In this document: positions 62,043-64,000 of the stretch, piece by piece
Layout of the letters: every line of letters begins with the position of its first letter
How positions within the stretch are numbered: the stretch's first letter is position 1
DNA from: Areca catechu
Lineage: Eukaryota; Streptophyta; Magnoliopsida; Arecales; Arecaceae
Direction: 5' to 3'
DNA length: 64,000 nt
NCBI GenBank assembly: GCA_021397845.1
Contig: CM038050.1
Span: forward strand, 10,668,471 to 10,732,470
Made by a program: the position numbers and the translations under genes
The notes under the pieces: generated by a model
The model's database searches: none
What the model was told of the DNA's origin: nothing
Seen by the model: the letters and a program-made list of their open reading frames with translations, nothing else

Positions 62043-62059
62043 TTTGCCCCCCACTCCTG
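62043..62059 (-). other. Polypurine tract of the minus-oriented element
   Basis: The minus strand reads CAGGAGTGGGGGGCAAA and abuts the LTR start at 62042. It parallels the tract at about 54368-54383 before the other Tat-like LTR and shows that the element's body extends rightwards, beyond the window. Confidence 0.65.
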
Positions 62060-62580
62060 AGGCTCGTTAGTGCGCGGCGCTCAGGTCGAAGGGAGTAATT
62101 GCGGTGCTGACATGGAAAAGAGAAAATATGGTGTGATGATGGCCATGATTGCTGGCACTTCGGGGGCCAGCCCTGCAGTCCAATGCGAGGATGCCATGTG
62201 GCCACGTCCGATGAGCAGTTAATATGGGCATGGAATTCAGAGCGATTGGGATGCCATTCTCGTCGATGGGCGGCACGTGGCGTGGTTCCGTTGGTGGAGA
62301 GTCTGGACTGGTACGACTCCATCAGGTCATTTCGAAATGAAAAGAGGGCCTTACCCGAACTATCTATTCTTTTTGAATTCTCCGTGCCTGCTGCCGCCAC
62401 GCCCAAGCTTCCTCCTTCTTCCAATTCCCCCGAGTTTTCTAAAAGAACAGGTTAGCTTCTTCTTCCTCCTCCTCCCCCTGCTAGGATAGAGTTTTTTCCT
62501 TTGGGCCTGGGGTCTTCTCTTGGGTTGAGTCTTCTTCCCGGTCTTCCGCTTTGTGTTCTTCCTCTCCTTTGTCCTTGAGG

Positions 62581-64000
62581 ATGTCCCATTTTGGTCTGGG
62601 CTTCCGCCCCTCTACTGATCAGGGCGAGGCCGGTCCTTCCGAGCGGAGGCCGGCATCTTCTTCTTCTTCTTCTGACGGAGAGGGAGGCATAACTTGCTTC
62701 GAGCTCAGTAGGAGGCGTCCTCCCGGTCCAGTAGTCATCAGGGAACTGGGATCTAGCCCTTCTTCGCCTCCTTCTTCCTCTTCTATTCCTGTCCCTGAGT
62801 CAATTCGGTCCACAAGTCCTGGTGGGGTCGCTTCGACGATCACTGAAGGGGACCTGAGGACCGTCCGGGATGTTTATGGCATCCCGGCTTCCGTCCGGCT
62901 TATAGTCCCTCGTCCGGGGGAACATGTCACTTCTAGTGGCCCGGGCCGTCTTGCCTTCTATGAAGAGACCTTCTCCGGGGGTCTCCGGTTTTCCTTCCAT
63001 CCTTTCCTTCTGTCAGTCCTAGACAATTATCGTCTGGTCCCGACGCAGCTGGTGCTAAATGCTATTAGGGTCATTTTCTCCTTCATTGTGTTTTGTCACC
63101 TCTATGGGTTCGTAGCCCGATTTCTTTGTTCAAGGCTTTCTTTGCCCTAAAGCGCCACCCAACCGAGGATGGGTGGTAGTCCTTGTTTTCTCGCCTGAAG
63201 GGCATCAGGTTTGAGCTTCCCTCTACCATCAGGGGATGGAAGAGCAAGTTTTTCTTTGTTGAGGTCGAGGGGGTCGATTGGGTCTGGAGCTATCCGGATC
63301 AGTCCCCCAACCGAAATTCTGTGGTCGATGCGGCTGACCGGGATGATTACGAGCAGCTCCGCACCGCCCAGATTCCTCCCCTCGAGGTCCTGTTGTCTGA
63401 GCAGAACCTTGCCGACTCCAGGGTCAACCCGATGGATGGGTTGGGTGAGTTCGACCTGAACTTTTTCTTTTCTTTTATTCTTGCACCTCTTGCATTGTTT
63501 CTCCCAGGCTCTAACTGTTGTGTAATTTGTATGCAGGTATGATCTTCTCCGAGAGTGATCTTCTAGCCATCACCAAGAAGAGGCTGCCGACCGGGTTGGC
63601 CGGGGAGCCTACTTCCAGGCGGGTCCGGAGTGAGAGCGCATCTGCGGCCGCTCCCACGGTGGTGATCGATCTGAGCTCGACCGTCCCAGCTGGTCCGAGT
63701 TCAGAGGTGCCACTCGCTGCTCCCGTGCCGGTGGAGAGGGTAGCTTCCGTGGCACCAAGGCTAGTCCAGTAGGCCCCCGCTGCAGAGCCCGAGGTGATAG
63801 TCCCGGAGAGGGCTGCCGCTGCTGCTACTGCGCCCTGCGATCCTCCGAGTCCACCCGTCGCCGCTGTCAGGGGTGAGGAGACCCGGGTTGCGCCCAGTGC
63901 CTCGACAGAGGTGCCACCTGCACCGACGCCGACCTCCCAGCCTGCCCCCCGGGATCCTTCAACTAGCAGTGCAAGGCCGCCAGCTCACGGAGAGAGCCGG
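62581..64000 (+). pseudogene. Transposase_28-type gene, antisense to a Tat-like LTR (copy 2, truncated by window end)
   Basis: The ATG at 62581 starts MSHFGLGFRPSTDQ. A family domain follows (VYGIPASVRLIVPRPGEHV, LAFYEETFSGGLRFSFHPF, LVPTQLVLNAIRVIFSFIVFCHLYGFV), then, after a frame change near 63118, ISLFKAFFALKRHPTEDGW with a TAG, then RLKGIRFELP...WKSKFFFVEVEGVDW...LLSEQNLADSRVNPMDGLG. A GT-AG intron (63446-63536) follows. The next exon reads MIFSESDLLAITKKRLP and a Pro/Ala/Ser-rich tail with another TAG at about 63770. It lies on the opposite strand to the LTR at 60477-62042. It is a recently decayed gene with at least three lesions. Its biochemical role is unknown. Confidence 0.8.

Noticed and set aside
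1..64000. CRISPR arrays, prokaryotic operons, phage or integron structures
   Set aside because: None seen. Introns, LTR elements and gene families are all of plant nuclear type.

Overview
This is a plant nuclear window, most likely from a monocot and plausibly a palm. The grounds are AT-rich intergenic DNA, intron-rich genes with GT-AG splicing, a GC-rich first exon, an ABI4-type AP2 gene, an Au-family SINE and many Ty3/gypsy LTR remnants. The palm assignment is inference. There is no bacterial-style operon, CRISPR array or other prokaryotic system.

Four genes look real. (1) A short CHUP1-like coiled-coil protein (4882-6921, + strand, 5 exons) carries one apparent frameshift in exon 1. (2) A complete 23-exon gene (18048-39135, + strand) encodes the bifunctional 6-phosphofructo-2-kinase/fructose-2,6-bisphosphatase with an N-terminal starch-binding domain. 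All splice phases close and give 749 residues. (3) An intron-less ATL-type RING-H2 E3 ubiquitin ligase lies at 43800-44555 (+), with a decayed ATL relative at 40634-41255. (4) An intron-less ABI4-type AP2/ERF transcription factor lies at 57630-58529 (-). A broken DUF538 gene sits near 50.0-50.5 kb.

The rest is mostly mobile DNA. Elements with diagnostic ends are: a Ty3/gypsy retrotransposon at 7187-12378 (two LTRs, Met-tRNA primer site, 5-bp target duplication GCTAG, most of RT/RNase H and half of integrase deleted); a solo LTR at 30855-32297 in a kinase/phosphatase-gene intron (duplication ATGAG); an Au SINE at about 35371-35539 in another intron of that gene (11-bp duplication); a second tRNA-related SINE-like unit near 16.95-17.1 kb; and a hairpin MITE at about 40457-40627.

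The right-hand third (52.0-55.5 and 60.5-64.0 kb) holds two fragments of large Tat-like LTR elements. In both, a gene of the plant 'putative gypsy type transposon' family (Transposase_28) runs antisense to the LTR and carries its own intron; the first copy also has a TATA box. The first copy has a long inverted duplication of its 3' half, predicting a hairpin transcript of about 0.63 kb per arm. This antisense spliced gene and its hairpin derivative are the most interesting structure in the window, although extra antisense genes in Tat-type elements are, to my memory, already known as a class.

The genes do not form a pathway. Their roles (chloroplast/cytoskeleton positioning, fructose-2,6-bisphosphate control of sucrose/starch partitioning, ubiquitination, ABA/sugar signalling) are independent, as usual for neighbouring plant genes.
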